From positions 2,923,001 through 2,987,000 of the forward strand of contig NZ_CP077311.1 in the NCBI RefSeq assembly GCF_019048265.1: 64,000 nucleotides of DNA, in the 5' to 3' direction. Positions 36,465 to 46,233 of the stretch are shown in pieces; position 1 is the stretch's first letter; the number at the start of each line of letters is the position of its first letter. A program made the translations under genes and the position numbers. The notes under the pieces were generated by a model that was not told the origin of the DNA, searched no databases, and was given only the letters and a program-made list of their open reading frames with translations. This DNA is from Aeromonas sp. FDAARGOS 1405 (GTDB taxonomy: Bacteria; Pseudomonadota; Gammaproteobacteria; Enterobacterales; Aeromonadaceae).

Positions 36465-37406
36465 TTGATCGACTTTAGTCACCCCGAATGGCGGGCACTG
36501 GCGCAGCAGTTGCTGAGCCACTCACCTGTGGTGATCCGTGGCCGCCAGTGGCAACCGCTGGTGGGCCTGCTCAAGGATAACCAGCTGCTGCTCGCCCATG
36601 GCAGCCACAGCTATGAGCTCACCCCGGCCGGGCGGCGCTATCTCACCCGCGAGCTGATGCTGGCCGAGATCGCCACCGCGCCCCCCGAGCCCGAGGAGTG
36701 GTTGCATGCTCAGGGCTGGCAATTGGGGGAGCAGGTCAACGAACGGGTGTTGGCGGCGCTCTATCGCAAGAGCGAGGTGAACTTCACCCCCAACGAGCAG
36801 ATCGATTTCGAGGACAAGGGGATCCGGCTCTGCGCCGATCAGCTGTTGCGCTTGCGCGCAGCCCAGCCGTTCAGCCTCTTTTTCAGCGGCGGTACCCTGA
36901 TCGACGCAGCCCCCTGGTTGCAGGCGCTGGGGGAGGTGGCCTTGCCCGAGCGCACCCTGGCGGGTCTTGGCAAGATCCTGTGGGGGGAGGGGAGTATCGA
37001 GCGGGTGATCACCACAGACAGCGTCGGCGCCTTTGCCGAGCTGCCTCTTGAACCCGGCACCTTGCTGGTGTGGGCCCCCCCATCGGCTCCTCTTGCCTTG
37101 CAGCAGGTGGTGGCCGCCTTGCCCCCCAATGTGCTGTGGAGTCATCTCACCGCCCTCGACCCTGCCGGGGTGGATCGGCTGCAGGCGCTGGCCCAGCGCT
37201 TGGGTCGTCCGGCCAGCTGGTGGCTGCCTCGTGATCTGGCCCCCATCCTCAGCGCATATGCCCAGCCTTTGACTGAGGCTCGGCACTGGGAGCCGAGCCG
37301 GATTCCCAAGCCATTGTTAGCAGTTTGTAGCGGTTTGGTTGAGTCCAATGGTGGCTTGTCGGCCGAGGTGTGCGCACTGGCACCAGCGTGGCATACCGTT
37401 GGTTGA
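36465..37406 (+). CDS. Unknown protein with a JetD/toprim-like C-terminal half
   Basis: A 313-residue cytoplasmic protein starting at TTG 36465 with GGATGGA upstream. Residues 1-70 look like a winged helix (PLVGLLKDNQLLLAHGSHSY then LTPAGRRYLTREL). Residues about 175-260 run as ERVITTDSVGAFAELP, GTLLVWAPPSAPLALQQ and WSHLTALDPAGVDRLQALA, an order reminiscent of the toprim-like DUF2220 part of Wadjet JetD (E..N-x-F, then G-D-x-D-P-A-G). The acidic residues are partly changed (TTDS, TALDPAG), so catalysis is doubtful. It stands alone between terminators in a conserved chromosomal setting, which argues against a defence island. Similarity is by eye and modest. Confidence 0.7.
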   Translation: MIDFSHPEWRALAQQLLSHSPVVIRGRQWQPLVGLLKDNQLLLAHGSHSYELTPAGRRYLTRELMLAEIATAPPEPEEWLHAQGWQLGEQVNERVLAALYRKSEVNFTPNEQIDFEDKGIRLCADQLLRLRAAQPFSLFFSGGTLIDAAPWLQALGEVALPERTLAGLGKILWGEGSIERVITTDSVGAFAELPLEPGTLLVWAPPSAPLALQQVVAALPPNVLWSHLTALDPAGVDRLQALAQRLGRPASWWLPRDLAPILSAYAQPLTEARHWEPSRIPKPLLAVCSGLVESNGGLSAEVCALAPAWHTVG

Positions 37407-37473
37407 AATTGGCCCGAAAGCGAGCCAAAAAGCGGTTTTCCCCCATTGAACGCGGTGATATAAAGAGTTGACG

Positions 37474-37502
37474 AAGCGCTCGCCAGATGAGCGCTTTTGT
37501 TT
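37474..37502 (+). terminator. Intrinsic terminator before aspC
   Basis: AAGCGCTC-GCCAGAT-GAGCGCTT followed by TTGTTT. Confidence 0.85.
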
Positions 37503-37551
37503 ATCAAGCCGCTTTGCCACCCAACGAACTCAACGGAATACAGGGAATACC

Positions 37552-38742
37552 ATGTTTGAAAAGGTTGTTGCCGCCCCAGCGGATCCGATCCTGGGCCTGA
37601 CCGAAGCCTTCCGCGCTGACTCTCGCAGCCACAAGATCAATCTGGGCGTAGGGATCTACAAGGACGAGTCCGGTGCCACCCCCATTCTTCACTGCGTCAA
37701 GAAAGCCGAGCAGAAGCTGCTGACCGACGAGAAGACCAAGAACTACCTCGGTATTGAAGGCAATATCGAATATGGCCGTATCGTGCAGCAACTGCTGTTC
37801 GGGCAGCATTCTGCGCTGGTTGCCAGCGGTCGTGCCAAGACCGCCCAAGCGCCGGGCGGTACCGGTGCCCTGCGTATCGCGGCCGAATTTGTGGTGCGCA
37901 ATGGTCTGGCCAAGACCATCTGGATCTCCGATCCCACCTGGGCCAACCACGTCAGCGTATTCCAGGCCGCGGGCCTGACCGTCAAGTGGTACAAGTACTA
38001 CGACGCCGCCACCAAGGGGCTCGACTTTGCCGCCATGCAGGCTTCGCTGGCCGAAGTGCAGCCGGGTGAGCTGGTGCTGCTGCACGGTTGCTGCCACAAC
38101 CCGACCGGTATCGATCCCACTGCAGAACAGTGGCGCGCGCTGGCCAAACAAAGTGCTGCCGCCGGCTGGTTGCCGCTGTTTGACTTCGCCTATCAGGGTT
38201 TTGCCCGTGGTATCGAAGAGGATGCCGAAGGCCTGCGTATCTTCGCCGAATGCCATGACGAGCTGCTGGTGGCGAGCTCTTTCTCCAAGAACTTCGGCCT
38301 CTACAACGAGCGGGTCGGTGCCTTCACGCTGGTCAGCGCAACCAAAGAGATCGCCGATGTGGCCTTCACTCAGGTCAAGACCGTGATCCGTGCCAACTAC
38401 TCCAACCCGCCGTCACACGGCGCCGCTGTGGTCACAGCCGTGGTGAGCGATCCGGCTCTCTATGCCGAGTGGGTCGAAGAAGTGGCTGCCATGCGGGTGC
38501 GTATTCGCGAGATGCGTGAACTGCTGGTAGAGAAGCTGGCGGCCCTCGGCGTGAGCCAGGATTTCAGCTTTATCCGCGAGCAGAACGGCATGTTCTCCTT
38601 CTCCGGTCTCACCAAGGATCAGGTGGAGCGCCTCAAGAGCGAATTTGCCATCTACATCGTCGGCTCCGGCCGGATCAGTGTGGCCGGTATTACCCGCGCC
38701 AATATCGATCCCCTCTGCGAGGCCATTGCCAAGGTGCTGTAA
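37552..38742 (+). CDS. aspC: Aspartate/aromatic aminotransferase
   Basis: A 396-residue PLP enzyme of fold type I that interconverts aspartate and oxaloacetate using 2-oxoglutarate/glutamate, possibly acting on aromatic amino acids as well. It follows E. coli AspC from [16 protein letters not shown] onward. The PLP lysine is in [15 protein letters not shown], the cofactor ring Asp in [11 protein letters not shown], and the [12 protein letters not shown] loop is intact. ATG 37552 gives the exact family N-terminus. It is monocistronic between terminators. Confidence 0.94.
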   Translation: MFEKVVAAPADPILGLTEAFRADSRSHKINLGVGIYKDESGATPILHCVKKAEQKLLTDEKTKNYLGIEGNIEYGRIVQQLLFGQHSALVASGRAKTAQAPGGTGALRIAAEFVVRNGLAKTIWISDPTWANHVSVFQAAGLTVKWYKYYDAATKGLDFAAMQASLAEVQPGELVLLHGCCHNPTGIDPTAEQWRALAKQSAAAGWLPLFDFAYQGFARGIEEDAEGLRIFAECHDELLVASSFSKNFGLYNERVGAFTLVSATKEIADVAFTQVKTVIRANYSNPPSHGAAVVTAVVSDPALYAEWVEEVAAMRVRIREMRELLVEKLAALGVSQDFSFIREQNGMFSFSGLTKDQVERLKSEFAIYIVGSGRISVAGITRANIDPLCEAIAKVL

Positions 38743-38785
38743 TCCCATCGCCTGGTGCTCTGGCACTATGCGGCACTATGCCATG

Positions 38786-38818
38786 AAAAAGCCCGTCACC
38801 TTGGTGACGGGCTTTTTT
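38786..38818. terminator. Strong terminator between aspC and the convergent DUF2062 genes
   Basis: AAAAAGCCCGTCACC-TT-GGTGACGGGCTTTTTT: arms with A-run and T-run, usable in both directions. Confidence 0.93.
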
Positions 38819-38858
38819 GATCGTCAACGGCTGATCGCCAAACAAGGGTAAGGGCGGC

Positions 38859-39362
38859 TCAGTGGTGGCGGGCACCTTGCCACAGTTTGCGCAGTTGCAA
38901 CAGCAGCGCGGTCAGGGCGCCGCCGCTCAGGGCGGTGAGTACCGCCAGCAGCAGGCTGCCGAGCAGGAAGGGAGGCACCAGGGTCGCAGCCTCCTGCTCC
39001 AGCCAGTGGAGGGTCCAGCTGAGGTGGAAAGGCTCCGGCGTCTGGTGCAGTACCAGACAACCGGTGCGATAGGCGTAGAGATACATGAACGGCAAAGTCA
39101 GCGGATTGTTGAACCAGACCGCCAGCAGTGCCAGCGGCAGGTTGAGGCTGAATGCCAGCGCCAGCCCGACAGCGATGAGCGAGTGCATCGGGATGGGGAA
39201 CCAGCAGGCGAAGATCCCGGCCGCCACCGCGCCACTCAGGGCGCGAGTGCCCCCTTGCCAGAGGGCTGGGGCAAGCAGTCGCTCACCAAACAGGGCAAAC
39301 CACTTCTGCTGGCGAAGCGTCTCGGGATCTAACTTGAAGCAGGCAAACCAGCGGCTCAGCAT
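38859..39362 (-). CDS. DUF2062-family membrane protein (second copy)
   Basis: A 167-residue protein of the DUF2062 family with membrane helices and the core segments FACWFPIPMHSLIAVGLALAF and LAVWFNNPLTLPFMYLYAYRTG. ATG 39362 is chosen because a longer reading would consist of sequence antisense to the comEC side and gives no similarity. It overlaps the upstream paralogue by 7 bases. Function is not established. Confidence 0.82.
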   Translation of the reverse strand: MLSRWFACFKLDPETLRQQKWFALFGERLLAPALWQGGTRALSGAVAAGIFACWFPIPMHSLIAVGLALAFSLNLPLALLAVWFNNPLTLPFMYLYAYRTGCLVLHQTPEPFHLSWTLHWLEQEAATLVPPFLLGSLLLAVLTALSGGALTALLLQLRKLWQGARHH

Positions 39363-39874
39363 GGGCGTGCCATCTTGCGTTTTTGCCACTGGCGCACCGT
39401 GCTGATCCGCCAGAAGGTGCGGATCAGGGTGTAGCCGATAAGGGAACTGAGCAGGGCCAGGATCAGCGAGCCCAGCAACAGCGGCGGTGCCACTGTGCCC
39501 AGTACCGAGACCAGCCACTCCCAGGTGAACTCAATCTCTATCTGCTGTGCTGAATGTCCCATGAGCTGGCAACCCACCAGATAGGCACCATAGAGCAGGG
39601 GCGGCATGGTAAAGGGGTTGGAGAGCCAGACCAGCGCCACCGAGAGCGGCAGATTGACCCGGCACAGAATGGCGCCACCGGCGGCCAGCAGCATCTGGCA
39701 GGGAAGCGGCACCCAAGCCATGAAGAGGCCCACCGCAAATGCCCCAGCGGCCGATCGCCGGTTGAGGTGCCAGAGGTTGGCATCGAGCAGCAGTTTGCCG
39801 AACAGCCGCAAGTGCTTGTGTTCTTTCAGGGTTTGCTGATCGGGCATCCAGCGTTTTATGAGTCGTTTGGGCAT
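39356..39874 (-). CDS. DUF2062-family membrane protein (first copy)
   Basis: A 172-residue DUF2062 protein with FMAWVPLPCQMLLAAGGAIL and LVWLSNPFTMPPLLYGAYLVG, plainly paralogous to the gene downstream, so this is a tandem duplication. It diverges from comEC with only 27 bases between start codons. DUF2062 genes often neighbour comEC/ycaI in gammaproteobacteria. Confidence 0.86.
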   Translation of the reverse strand: MPKRLIKRWMPDQQTLKEHKHLRLFGKLLLDANLWHLNRRSAAGAFAVGLFMAWVPLPCQMLLAAGGAILCRVNLPLSVALVWLSNPFTMPPLLYGAYLVGCQLMGHSAQQIEIEFTWEWLVSVLGTVAPPLLLGSLILALLSSLIGYTLIRTFWRISTVRQWQKRKMARPC

Positions 39875-39901
39875 ATTGAAACCTTGCTAAATACTTGCTC
39901 C

Positions 39902-42103
39902 ATGGATCTGCGTCTGTTGTCGTTTGCCCTGGGGGCAAGCTCCTCACTGCTCTGGCCATGGTTACCTTCACTCGCATGGGGGGGCCTGTTGCTGTCCCTG
40001 CTGATCCCCCTTGCATATTGCCGTGCCTGGCGGTGGCTGTTTCTCCTGCTCGGCATCCTCTGGATGCAGGCCAATCTTGCCTATCGGCTGGCCTGGCTGG
40101 AGCGGTTGGGCGATCAGACGAGCCACATGATAACCGCACAGCTGCAAAGTGCAGAGCCCGAGGGGGATAAATTTGTCCGGCTGCTGCTGCGGGTGAGCAC
40201 CCTCGACGAGCAACCGGTGACACCTGAGCCCCTGATCCGGGTCAATGCCTACCAGGCATTGCCAGCCATGACAGTAGGCAGCCGGATCACCCTGGTGACC
40301 TCGTTGAAACCGGCTCATGGCCTTGCCAACGAGGCGGGGCTGGATGGTCGGCGTCTGCTGCTGGGCAAGGGGATCGCCGCCACCGGCAATTTGCGCCGGG
40401 TGATCGACATACAACAGGCACCTGCGGGGTGGCGTGAACGCTGGTTGGGCGCGGCGACCGAGAGTTGGCGCCCACTTGATCATGCCCCCTTGCTGGCGGC
40501 GCTCACTTTTGGCGAGCAGAGCGGCATCACGGATGCCCAGTGGGAGCTGTTTCGCGGCAGCGGCCTGACCCATATCATCGCCATATCAGGGCAACACATC
40601 GCGCTGGTGGCGGTGCTCGGGTGGTGGCTGGGCAGGCTGTTTGGCCTGCGTGGCGCCATCATCACCTCCCTGCTGTTTGCCGCCGTCTACAGCGCGTTGG
40701 CCGGGTTTGCGGTGGCCACTGAGCGGGCCCTGATCATGGTGCTGGTGTGGAGTGTGCTGCGCTGGAGCCGACGAGAGTGGCCGGCCTGGCGCATCTGGCT
40801 GTGGGCCTTTGTGGTATTGACCCTCTGGGATCCCTTCGCACTCTATTCGGCCGGCTTCTGGCTCTCGTTTCTGGCGGTGGCCATCTTGCTGCTGGTGGGA
40901 TATCTCCACGACAAGCCGGGGCTCTGGCAGATCCAGCTCTGGCTCCTGCTCGGTCTGCTGCCGCTGCAACTGGCGTTGTTCGAGGGGATTGCGCCCCTTG
41001 CCATGGTGATCAACCTGTTGGCGGTGCCGCTCTTTTGTATCGCCATCATCCCGCTGGCCCTGATAGGTGTGTTGCTGGCGCCGCTATCCACCTCGCTTGC
41101 CTATGTCCTGTTCTGGTTGGCGGATCTGGGGCTCGGGTGGGTGCTGACGATTCTGAACTGGCTGGCCGATCAACTGCAACTGTGGTGGCCACTGCCCGGC
41201 TGGTGGCTGCCGCTCTGCACCCTGCTGTTGCTGCTCTGGGTCGCCGCGCAGTGGCGCCCTGCACGCTGGCTCTGGCTGCCGGGGATGTGTGCGCTGTTGC
41301 TCACGCTCTGGCCAACGCCTGCCCGCTGGCAACTTCGGGTGCTGGACGTGGGGCAGGGGCTGGCGGTGCTGATCAGCAAGGGGGAGCGCGCCATCCTTTA
41401 TGATACCGGTGATCGCTATCCCGGAGGCTACAACATGGCGGACGCGGTGATCCTGCCCCAACTGAGTCATCTGGGGATCCGGGTCATCGATCGCCTCATC
41501 ATCAGCCACAAGGATCGGGACCATGCCGGCAATCGCAAGCGACTGCTCAGCGCCATGCCGGTGCGCTACGAGCTCTCTTCTTACCCCTTCAGTGAGGGAA
41601 CGACGCTCTGCCAGCGTGGGCAACAGTGGCGCTGGCAGGGGCTCGCGTTTAGGGTGCTCTGGCCAGAACGCCCCGGTGGTGGGCGCAATAACGATGGCTG
41701 CGTGGTGCGTATCAGCGATGGGCAGCGCAGCGTGCTGCTCAGTGCCGATATCGAACGGCAGGCCGAACAGCGACTGGTGGCACTGGAGGGAGAGGGGTTG
41801 GCCAGCACCTTGCTGGTGAGCCCACATCATGGCAGTCGCACCTCCTCCACGCCCCCGTTTGTTGCAGCGGTAGCGGCGCAGGAGGTGATCCACAGCGCCG
41901 GTTTTATGAATCAGTGGGGCTTTCCCCGTCCCGATGTAGTGGCCCGCTATCGGGATGCCCGCCAGTGGATCACCGGTCAGCAAGGGGCGATGCTGGTCGA
42001 ACCCACCGCAGCGGGCTTGAGCGTCACCGCCGAGCGAGATCTGGGGCCCTGGTACCGGCGCAGTGGTGAGTGGTGGCGACCGCGAGTGTGGTTTGAGCAA
42101 TAA
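39902..42103 (+). CDS. comEC: ComEC/Rec2-type DNA uptake channel protein
   Basis: A 733-residue inner-membrane protein needed for moving single-stranded DNA into the cytoplasm in naturally competent bacteria (YcaI in E. coli). Order of parts: two N-terminal helices, an OB-like domain (about residues 80-180), the Competence core of about ten helices beginning GSGLTHIIAISGQHIALVAV, and a C-terminal MBL domain with LDVGQGLAVLI, SHKDRDHAGN and SPHHGSRTS. All expected MBL motifs are present, so the nuclease-like site looks intact. The start at 39902 has only a weak ribosome site. It leads into msbA. Confidence 0.92.
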   Translation: MDLRLLSFALGASSSLLWPWLPSLAWGGLLLSLLIPLAYCRAWRWLFLLLGILWMQANLAYRLAWLERLGDQTSHMITAQLQSAEPEGDKFVRLLLRVSTLDEQPVTPEPLIRVNAYQALPAMTVGSRITLVTSLKPAHGLANEAGLDGRRLLLGKGIAATGNLRRVIDIQQAPAGWRERWLGAATESWRPLDHAPLLAALTFGEQSGITDAQWELFRGSGLTHIIAISGQHIALVAVLGWWLGRLFGLRGAIITSLLFAAVYSALAGFAVATERALIMVLVWSVLRWSRREWPAWRIWLWAFVVLTLWDPFALYSAGFWLSFLAVAILLLVGYLHDKPGLWQIQLWLLLGLLPLQLALFEGIAPLAMVINLLAVPLFCIAIIPLALIGVLLAPLSTSLAYVLFWLADLGLGWVLTILNWLADQLQLWWPLPGWWLPLCTLLLLLWVAAQWRPARWLWLPGMCALLLTLWPTPARWQLRVLDVGQGLAVLISKGERAILYDTGDRYPGGYNMADAVILPQLSHLGIRVIDRLIISHKDRDHAGNRKRLLSAMPVRYELSSYPFSEGTTLCQRGQQWRWQGLAFRVLWPERPGGGRNNDGCVVRISDGQRSVLLSADIERQAEQRLVALEGEGLASTLLVSPHHGSRTSSTPPFVAAVAAQEVIHSAGFMNQWGFPRPDVVARYRDARQWITGQQGAMLVEPTAAGLSVTAERDLGPWYRRSGEWWRPRVWFEQ

Positions 42104-42207
42104 TCCGCCATTTCTGCCGTGGAGGAATGCGATATAGGTGGCGGCGCTTGGTGTAAGCCTGCGCTTTGGCTAGAATAGCCCGTCATTTCCATTACTAACG
42201 GCTATTC

Positions 42208-43971
42208 ATGCAACAAGAAACCTCACAAGAGAGCTGGCCAGTATTCAAACGCCTGCTCGGTTATGTCCGTGATCGCAAGCTGGGCCTGGTCGGTGGCATC
42301 ATAGGGATGCTGGGCTACGCCGCCGTGGATACCACCTTTGTCTACTCCATCAAGCCGCTGATCGATCAGGGCATTAATGGCAACGACAGCACCGTTTTGA
42401 AATGGATGCCTTTCTTCGTCCTCGGCATCGTGGCCCTGCGCGGTGTCGCCAACTTTCTCTCCAACTACTGCATGGCCTGGGTCGGCAACCACGTCGTGAT
42501 GCGTCTGCAACAGCAGGTGTTCAATCACATGGTGGCGATGCCGATGAGCTTCTTTGACCGTCAGAACACCGGTCATCTGCTCTCCAAGGTGACCTATGAC
42601 GCCAGTCAGGTCTCCTCGGCGGCGAGCACCACGCTGGTGACCCTGGTGCGGGAAGGGGCGACCGTGGTCGGCCTGCTCGGCCTGATGTTCTGGCACTCCT
42701 GGCAGCTGTCAGTGATCTTTTTGGTGGTTGGCCCGCTGGTGGGCATCATCATCGGCCTTATCAGCCGCCGTTTCCGCCAGATCAGCCGTCACATCCAGCA
42801 GGCGGTAGGGGATATCACCACCTCCACCGAGCAGATGCTCAAAGGGCACAAAGAGGTGCTGATGTTTGGTGGCCAGAAGGTGGAAGAGAAACGCTTCTTC
42901 CAGGTCAGCAACAACATGCGCCAGCAAACCATGAAGATGGTCGCTGCCGATGCCATCGGCAGCCCGGTGGTGCAGATGGTGGCCTCCATCGCGCTGGCTG
43001 CCTTCCTCTATGTAGCTACCATCGACAGTGTGCGCAGCGAGCTGACTGCCGGTACGTTTACCGTCATGATCACCTCCATGATGATGCTGCTCAAGCCGCT
43101 GAAAAGCCTGACCGACGTCAACAACCAGTTCCAGCGGGCCATCACTGCCTGCCACAGCCTGTTTGGCCTGCTCGACAGCGAGCCGGAGCAGGATACCGGC
43201 ACCCGCACTCTGGAGCGCGCCCGTGGCGAGATCGAGTTTCGCAACGTCACCTTCACCTACCCGACCAAGGACACCCCGGCGCTGCACAACGTCAGCTTCA
43301 AGGTGGAGGCGGGTAAGTCGGTGGCGCTGGTGGGCCGTTCCGGCTCTGGCAAGAGTACCATTGCCAGCCTGCTGACCCGCTTCTACGACATCGATCAGGG
43401 CGAGATCCTGCTGGACGGCATCAACATCCGCGAATACAAGTTGAGCGAGCTGCGCAAGCAGTACGCGTTGGTCTCCCAGCATGTCCACCTGTTCAACGAC
43501 TCGGTGGCCAACAACATCGCCTACGCGGCAGAAGACAAATACAGCCGCGACCAGATCGTGCAGGCCGCCCGTATCGCTCATGCCGACGAGTTCGTCAGCA
43601 AGATGAGCAACGGGTATGACACTGTGGTTGGCGAGAACGGTGCATCCCTCTCCGGTGGTCAGCGCCAGCGTGTGGCCATCGCCCGCGCCCTGCTGCGCGA
43701 TGCGCCGGTTCTGCTGCTGGATGAGGCCACCTCGGCCCTCGATACCGAGTCCGAGCGCCACATTCAGGCGGCTATCGACGAGCTTTGCAAGGCGCGTACC
43801 TCGCTGGTGATCGCCCACCGTCTCTCCACCATCGAGAAGGCGGACGAGATCCTGGTGATCGACGAAGGCCATATCGTCGAGCGCGGGAACCACGCAGCAC
43901 TGATGGAGCAGCGCGGCACCTATGCCCAACTGCGCGCCATTCAGTTTGGCAACGCGGGAAGCAAGGCCTGA
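42208..43971 (+). CDS. msbA: Lipid A export ATP-binding/permease protein MsbA
   Basis: A 587-residue half ABC transporter that dimerises to flip core-lipid A across the inner membrane. Six helices span residues about 20-300; the nucleotide-binding domain carries Walker A GRSGSGKST, signature LSGGQRQRVAIARAL and Walker B PVLLLDEATSALD. The stop shares one base with lpxK (TGATG). Both genes are normally essential. Confidence 0.97.
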   Translation: MQQETSQESWPVFKRLLGYVRDRKLGLVGGIIGMLGYAAVDTTFVYSIKPLIDQGINGNDSTVLKWMPFFVLGIVALRGVANFLSNYCMAWVGNHVVMRLQQQVFNHMVAMPMSFFDRQNTGHLLSKVTYDASQVSSAASTTLVTLVREGATVVGLLGLMFWHSWQLSVIFLVVGPLVGIIIGLISRRFRQISRHIQQAVGDITTSTEQMLKGHKEVLMFGGQKVEEKRFFQVSNNMRQQTMKMVAADAIGSPVVQMVASIALAAFLYVATIDSVRSELTAGTFTVMITSMMMLLKPLKSLTDVNNQFQRAITACHSLFGLLDSEPEQDTGTRTLERARGEIEFRNVTFTYPTKDTPALHNVSFKVEAGKSVALVGRSGSGKSTIASLLTRFYDIDQGEILLDGINIREYKLSELRKQYALVSQHVHLFNDSVANNIAYAAEDKYSRDQIVQAARIAHADEFVSKMSNGYDTVVGENGASLSGGQRQRVAIARALLRDAPVLLLDEATSALDTESERHIQAAIDELCKARTSLVIAHRLSTIEKADEILVIDEGHIVERGNHAALMEQRGTYAQLRAIQFGNAGSKA

Positions 43972-44966
43972 TGCTGGAACGGCTCTGGTATCGCAAAAGT
44001 GGCTGGCGCTGGTTGCTGGCCCCCTTTGCCCTGCTGTTCGCCGTTATCAGCGGCAGCCGCCGCTACGCCTATCGTCATGGCTGGCGCAGGGGGTATCGCG
44101 CCTCCTTGCCGGTGATCGTGGTGGGCAATATCTCGGTGGGCGGCAACGGCAAGACGCCGGTGGTGGTCTGGCTGGTGGAACAGTTGCAAGCCCGCGGCTA
44201 TCGCCCCGGGGTGGTGAGCCGTGGTTATGGCGGCAAGGCGCCCCATTACCCCTATCGGCTGGATGAAACCAGCACCACGGCGCAAGCAGGTGATGAGCCG
44301 GTGCTGATTGCCCGGCGCTGCGGCTGCCCCGTGGTGGTTGCCCCAAAACGGGCCGACGCGGTACGACTGCTGGAGCAGAGCGGTGAAGTGGATATCATCA
44401 TCACCGACGATGGTCTGCAGCACTATGCGTTGGCCCGCGACATCGAGCTGGTGGTGGTGGACGGAGCGCGCCGTTTCGGCAATGCCTGCCTGCTGCCGAT
44501 GGGGCCGCTGCGCGAGCCGGTCACTCGTCTCAAACGGGTGGACGCCATCATCTGCAACGGCGGTGAACCGGGCAAGGGGGAGTACCCCATGCAACTGATC
44601 GCCGACACTCCGCGCCGGGTGCGCGACGATGCACCGCTTGCCGCCCCCTTGTCGGGGCCGGTCGATGCGTTGGCGGGGATCGGTCATCCGCCCCGCTTCT
44701 TTGCCACCCTGGAAGGGCTCGGCTACCAGCTGGAGCAGCAGGCCGCCTACGGCGATCATCACCCCTTCGATCGGGATGAGTTGGTTGGGCGCTTTGCCAG
44801 CAAGCCGCTGCTGATGACCGAGAAGGATGCGGTCAAGTGCCGCCCGTTTGCCCTCGATAACTGGTGGTATCTACCGGTCAGCGCCGAGTTGCCCGCCTCC
44901 CTGCTCGACACCCTGCTGCACAAGCTGGGGGCGAAGGCAAAGGGCGCGGCCAGGGCGCAAGATTAA
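43971..44966 (+). CDS. lpxK: Tetraacyldisaccharide 4'-kinase
   Basis: A 331-residue membrane-associated kinase that adds the 4'-phosphate to the lipid A precursor to give lipid IVA. An N-terminal hydrophobic helix (LLAPFALLFAVISG) anchors it; the P-loop is VGNISVGGNGKTPV and the TDDGLQHYALARDIELVVVDG block is catalytic. It starts on the msbA stop, as in most relatives. Confidence 0.96.
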   Translation: MLERLWYRKSGWRWLLAPFALLFAVISGSRRYAYRHGWRRGYRASLPVIVVGNISVGGNGKTPVVVWLVEQLQARGYRPGVVSRGYGGKAPHYPYRLDETSTTAQAGDEPVLIARRCGCPVVVAPKRADAVRLLEQSGEVDIIITDDGLQHYALARDIELVVVDGARRFGNACLLPMGPLREPVTRLKRVDAIICNGGEPGKGEYPMQLIADTPRRVRDDAPLAAPLSGPVDALAGIGHPPRFFATLEGLGYQLEQQAAYGDHHPFDRDELVGRFASKPLLMTEKDAVKCRPFALDNWWYLPVSAELPASLLDTLLHKLGAKAKGAARAQD

Positions 44967-45087
44967 TCTCTCTCGCCTCGGCGGGGGAGCTGGGGGTTGA
45001 TATGCCCCGTATGGAATAGCTGGTTGCTCGACATCCATCGCTGGCGTGATGAAGCCGCCAGCGCGACATCGTTGAAGGAGTATCGTT

Positions 45088-45276
45088 TTGGCTTTGGACA
45101 TCAAGTTGCTCGACATCATCGCCTGCCCGGTCTGCAAGGGTAAGCTGCATTACAACAAAGCAGTTCATGAGTTGGTCTGCCGCTTCGACAAGCTGGCCTA
45201 TCCGCTGGAAGAGGGGATCCCGGTACTACTGGAGAACCGTGCCCGTCCTCTCAACAGCGATGAGCTGCCGTCATGA
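45088..45276 (+). CDS. ycaR: Trm112-family protein YcaR
   Basis: A 62-residue protein with a Trm112-like zinc-ribbon-derived fold: [12 protein letters not shown] and [21 protein letters not shown]. The TTG start at 45088 is supported by AAGGAG upstream and the [14 protein letters not shown] family N-terminus. It overlaps kdsB by 4 bases (ATGA). The family is linked to methyltransferase activation in other lineages; its role in the lipid A/KDO cluster is unknown. Confidence 0.9.
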   Translation: MALDIKLLDIIACPVCKGKLHYNKAVHELVCRFDKLAYPLEEGIPVLLENRARPLNSDELPS

Positions 45277-46022
45277 GTTTCGTCGTCGTCATTCCTGCCC
45301 GCTATGCGTCAACTCGTCTGCCGGGCAAGCCGCTGGCGGATATCCATGGCAAGCCCATGGTGCAGCATGTGGTGGAGAAAGCTCTGCAATCAGGTGCCGA
45401 TCGGGTGATCGTTGCCACCGATGACGAGCGGGTGCAGCAGGCACTGCTGAGCACCGGCGTCGAGGTGTGCATGACCTCACCGGATCACCAGTCCGGCACC
45501 GAGCGTCTGGCAGAGGTGTGCCGTCACTACGGCTTCGCCGCCGATACCATCATCGTCAATGTGCAGGGGGATGAGCCGCTCATTCCGCCCGCCATCATTC
45601 GTCAGGTGGCGGACAATCTGGCCGCCGCCACGGCGCCGATGGCGACCTTGTCGGTGCCGATCAAGGATGCTGAAGAGGCGTTCAATCCCAATGCGGTCAA
45701 GGTGGTGACTGACAAGGATGGCTATGCCCTCTACTTCAGTCGCGCCAGCATCCCGTGGGATCGGGATCGCTTTGCCAAGAGCCATGAGCAGATTGGTGAC
45801 CACTACCAGCGTCATATCGGTATCTATGCCTATCGCGCCGGCTTTATCCAGCGTTACGTAGACTGGGCACCGAGCGTGCTGGAGCAGGTCGAGGCACTGG
45901 AGCAGCTGCGGGTGCTCTGGTACGGGGAGAAGATCCACGTCGCCCAGGCCCTTGAAGCGCCGCCGGTCGGGGTGGATACCCAGGCCGATCTGGAGAAGGT
46001 GCGCGCCTTTTTGGCCAAGTGA
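45273..46022 (+). CDS. kdsB: 3-deoxy-manno-octulosonate cytidylyltransferase
   Basis: A 249-residue enzyme that activates KDO with CTP to CMP-KDO for lipopolysaccharide core synthesis. [20 protein letters not shown] is the nucleotide-binding start, [12 protein letters not shown] and [10 protein letters not shown] are further signature blocks. It closes the comEC-msbA-lpxK-ycaR-kdsB group and is followed by a terminator. Confidence 0.96.
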   Translation: MSFVVVIPARYASTRLPGKPLADIHGKPMVQHVVEKALQSGADRVIVATDDERVQQALLSTGVEVCMTSPDHQSGTERLAEVCRHYGFAADTIIVNVQGDEPLIPPAIIRQVADNLAAATAPMATLSVPIKDAEEAFNPNAVKVVTDKDGYALYFSRASIPWDRDRFAKSHEQIGDHYQRHIGIYAYRAGFIQRYVDWAPSVLEQVEALEQLRVLWYGEKIHVAQALEAPPVGVDTQADLEKVRAFLAK

Positions 46023-46044
46023 TGGCCACAGCACTAACGTCATG

Positions 46045-46072
46045 AAAAACGGTGTCGCAAGGCACCGTTTTT
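46045..46072 (+). terminator. Terminator of the msbA-kdsB cluster
   Basis: AAAAACGGTG-TCGCAAGG-CACCGTTTTT. Confidence 0.9.
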
Positions 46073-46233
46073 GTTTTGAAAATTTATATAATTATTTGAT
46101 TTTAAACGCTAAACATGGGTTTTCTCAAACTTTTGGTGTGCATGGTTTGCCAAAGCGACGAGTTTGGTTATGATGCAAGACGCCCTGTTAACCCTAACCG
46201 GGCGGCTAAAACGAGATAACACGGGGTGTTTGG

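Noticed and set aside
36465..37406. Part of a Wadjet defence system
   Set aside because: No JetA, B or C gene is near and the locus is flanked by core genes and terminators; only a distant toprim resemblance is claimed.
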